Shown: positions 35,101 through 36,163 of the stretch, piece after piece
Layout of the letters: the number at the start of each line of letters is the position of its first letter
How positions within the stretch are numbered: position 1 is the first letter of the stretch
From: Ktedonobacterales bacterium
GTDB taxonomy: Bacteria; Chloroflexota; Ktedonobacteria; Ktedonobacterales; JADMIN01
Assembly (NCBI GenBank): GCA_025935195.1
Contig: JAICVS010000029.1
Span: forward strand, 1-36,163
Reading direction: 5' to 3'
DNA length: 36,163 bases
The notes under the pieces: model-generated
Seen by the model: the letters and a program-made list of their open reading frames with translations, nothing else
Databases searched by the model: none
What the model was told of the DNA's origin: nothing
Position numbers and translations under genes: made by a program

Positions 35101-35255
35101 ACCGCTTGCGCGAGCGCGGCGTGCTGCTCAGCACGGACGGCCCCGACCACAACGTGCTGAAGATCAAGCCGCCGCTGGCGTTCACGGCGGCGGACGCGGA
35201 CCTGTTGGTGGCGGCGCTGAATGACGTGCTGGGTGAGGATGACGCGCAGGCATGA
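32160..35255 (+). CDS. Kinase - M23 peptidase - AGXT2L-type PLP enzyme fusion
   Basis: A 1031-residue three-part protein. Residues about 10-345 are an aminoglycoside-phosphotransferase-like kinase with [13 protein letters not shown] (His212, Asp213) and VIDFGDM, the hydroxylysine-kinase/AGPHD1 type. Residues about 430-570 are an M23 (LytM) metallopeptidase with zinc ligands His452 and Asp456 (HVGLDIF) and His546 (HPHFQI). Residues about 600-1031 are a class III PLP enzyme with [32 protein letters not shown] and Schiff-base Lys870 in [14 protein letters not shown], the signature of AGXT2L phospho-lyases. In animals the separate kinase and AGXT2L enzymes phosphorylate hydroxylysine (or use phosphoethanolamine) and then eliminate phosphate and ammonia. 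By analogy this protein should phosphorylate an amino alcohol and split the product. The role of the central M23 domain is unknown. No signal peptide. ATG 32160 follows AGGGGGC. Confidence 0.93.
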   Translation: MVAIKHEAPVFTVEEARRIAAVVFGVRAGAVEALPGEHDANFLLRTEGGDDGERLVLKLAHAGEERAVLEMQAAALERLARRAPELALPRVRPAVDGERIATVTGGDGTGHYARLLSYVPGKLLAETRPHTPELLRSLGDTLGTLDRALLDFTHPAAERALKWDLARAGWIREYLGYITDAGRRALVERFLALFETEALPRLAGLRQSVIYHDANDYNVIVGRDEATGEWRVIGVIDFGDMLRTTTVAELAIGCAYAMLGKVDPLAAAAHVVAGYHAALPLTDDELAALYPLILARLCVSVVNSAYQRAVDPANAYLQVSDTPAWALLERLADAHPRLAHYTLRAACGLPAVPSAPAVAAWLHAHRGAIGRLVAPDLGTEPLVVFDLSIGSADLGNVPDFAETEPFTRTLWEQLRAAGARVGIGRYDEARPIYTTDAYRVEGNDGPEWRALHVGLDIFMEPGSPVYAPLDGVVHSFADNAAPRDYGPTIILEHTVADGALTFYTLYGHLSRDSLDGLRAGMPVARGTEIARIGGTDVNGGWPPHPHFQIVTDLLGKRGDFPGVARPSQRALWLSLSPDPTLIAGIPNEKLARERMGAMDADAILAARERHIGPNLSVSYRRPLHIVRGYMQHLYDAEGRRYLDAVNNVPHVGHSHPRVVRAGQRQMAVLNTNTRYLHELLARYAARLAATLPEPLRVVYFVCSGSEANELALRLARAHTGRRGTVVVDAAYHGNTTTLVDISPYKHAGPGGTGAGDFVRTVPLPDVYRGLYRDADAGGRYARHVAEAVEGMRREGESGGGVAAFIAEPLLGCGGQIVPPDGYLAAAYTAVRAAGGVCIADEVQTGFGRVGSHFWAFEAQGVVPDIVTMGKPIGNGHPLGAVVTTPEIAASFDNGMEYFNTFGGNPVSCAIGMAVLDVIAEEGLQAHALRTGTHLLDGLRALMARHPLIGDVRGQGLFIGVELVRDRATREPAGARAAYVANRLRERGVLLSTDGPDHNVLKIKPPLAFTAADADLLVAALNDVLGEDDAQA

Positions 35256-35289
35256 GACGTGTCGAGATGATCGCGTGTCGCGGCTCGAC

Positions 35290-36099
35290 TCAGCACTGGA
35301 CGCGTGCCGGGTATTCGATATGTACCCGGCCAAGAGCGGCGCGAAGCTGGTCTTGCCAAAGGTCAGATGAATCCTGAGTAAGAGCTATGGTCAACGCCTG
35401 TTGTGCCGCAAACACGGACTCTTGTCCCCTGAGGGACGAAGTGGCTCTTGATCCGCTCGCTTGCGTCTGCTCAACACAAGGATCTGCCAAGCGAAGGCCA
35501 AAGCCACTGATCTCTGCCACAATGGTTTCGTAGCTCGACTGAGGCAATGGGAAGCTGATCCGAGCGAAGGTGCCTATCTTACTGGGCGCGACGTAGTAAG
35601 GAATCGCGGGTGTTGGAGCGGCATCCGCTAGATGCTGAGGACATGAGCCACCTGCTGATGTCACGATATCGCGGACTCCTGATTGTCCGCGCAAGCGATC
35701 AAGCCAGTCTGTTGGTGCAAGGGGTGTCGGCGCGACCCAGAGGCGGGGCTCTTCCGCGCTATAGTCCTGTCGTTGATCCACCGCTGACCATCGCACCCAC
35801 TCTCCGGTCGCGCCATCGGCGCGCGCGACGGTGTTCCGGCAAGGCAATGCGACACGCATACCCATGTCCGTGATCGTACGCACGGCCGCATCGTAGCCAA
35901 TTGAGGAAGTGAAGACTACTTGGACCACGGATGGGGCCAAAGACTTACCACCCGCGGCTTGTCCACACCCAGCTAATAAGATCGCTAGCAAGGTGGAGAT
36001 CGCGGCGGCTGCCATCGCCGCATGGACTCCATCCACATGGCGAACGCGGGTGCGTCCGCAGTCGTGCGCCATGTGGATGTGATCTGACGTTGCCATCAT
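35290..36099 (-). CDS. Lipoprotein with two related modules, unknown function
   Basis: A 269-residue protein starting at ATG 36099 (or 36096) after AGGAGG. A long start region leads to the hydrophobic [12 protein letters not shown], a perfect lipobox with Cys45. Two halves look alike: [20 protein letters not shown] then [10 protein letters not shown], and [20 protein letters not shown] then [11 protein letters not shown]. Each begins with a strand, a helix, an [MF]GxR[VL]A[LD]PC turn, and ends with a helix plus strand ([31 protein letters not shown]). The shape, strand-helix-strand with paired modules, suggests a ferredoxin-like or ACT-like double domain outside the membrane. The Cys in each LPC/DPC turn may form disulfides. 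No family recognised. It is convergent with the fusion gene. Confidence 0.82.
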   Translation of the reverse strand: MMATSDHIHMAHDCGRTRVRHVDGVHAAMAAAAISTLLAILLAGCGQAAGGKSLAPSVVQVVFTSSIGYDAAVRTITDMGMRVALPCRNTVARADGATGEWVRWSAVDQRQDYSAEEPRLWVAPTPLAPTDWLDRLRGQSGVRDIVTSAGGSCPQHLADAAPTPAIPYYVAPSKIGTFARISFPLPQSSYETIVAEISGFGLRLADPCVEQTQASGSRATSSLRGQESVFAAQQALTIALTQDSSDLWQDQLRAALGRVHIEYPARVQC

Positions 36100-36127
36100 G
36101 TGCCTCCTGGCAAGTGGCAGAAATGTG

Positions 36128-36148
36128 TCTGTATCTACAGCATACAGA
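36128..36148. promoter_or_regulatory. Inverted repeat upstream of the lipoprotein gene
   Basis: Perfect 7-bp arms TCTGTAT (36128-36134) and ATACAGA (36142-36148) with a 7-nt spacer, about 30 bp upstream of the ATG. It is a likely operator or part of the promoter; the rest of the promoter may lie beyond the window. Confidence 0.45.
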
Positions 36149-36163
36149 TCATCTTGTTGAGGC

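Overview
The window is high-G+C bacterial chromosome with dense genes, frequent GTG starts and GGAGG-type ribosome sites. A serine T-box leader in front of serS, a moxR/DUF58/transglutaminase operon, several secreted beta-propeller proteins and the lack of any proteobacterial-style operon fit a Gram-positive-like or Chloroflexota genome best. That placement is inference; there is no rRNA gene or other decisive marker. The likely housekeeping promoters share an extended -10 of the form TGCTATACT.

Layout. (1) 1-2114, minus: the 5' part of serS cut by the window edge, its T-box leader and promoter, and a hypothetical protein. (2) 2393-3888, plus: an Rrf2-family regulator and cysteine synthase, which looks like a sulfur-control pair, followed by a decamer tandem repeat. 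(3) 4072-7199, minus: a HAD hydrolase, a membrane-anchored NHL propeller and an epoxide-hydrolase-like enzyme. (4) 7681-10114, plus: a secreted BNR/sialidase-like protein, a DUF433 protein and a small two-helix membrane protein that appears frameshifted. (5) 10198-16534, minus: a co-directional run of glutaredoxin-like protein, Vgb-like propeller, alpha/beta hydrolase, VOC protein, GT39-like membrane glycosyltransferase and mnmE. (6) 16899-18600: a hypothetical protein, a DUF6788-like protein, a second decamer repeat and a small graveyard of insertion sequences (a TnpB 3' remnant with an omega-RNA-like end abutting an IS5-type transposase remnant). (7) 18953-21172, plus: a stand-alone receiver protein, plsX and a membrane-anchored DUF5666-like protein. 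(8) 21251-29824, minus: a GmrSD-like DUF262/DUF1524 endonuclease, a propeller lipoprotein, a zinc-ribbon membrane protein, and the moxR - DUF58 - transglutaminase operon. (9) 29825-30891: about 1 kb without a confident gene, holding a helically spaced array of CGGCAA hexamers next to a promoter-like site and possibly a decayed gene. (10) 30892-35255, plus: an M24 metallopeptidase and a 1031-residue fusion of small-molecule kinase, M23 peptidase and AGXT2L-type PLP enzyme. (11) 35290-36099, minus: a lipoprotein made of two related modules.

Best leads for new biology: the M24 plus kinase/M23/PLP fusion operon, the CGGCAA array at 30338-30538, the complete serine T-box, and the duplicated lipoprotein. 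No CRISPR array, prophage, tRNA or rRNA gene was seen.
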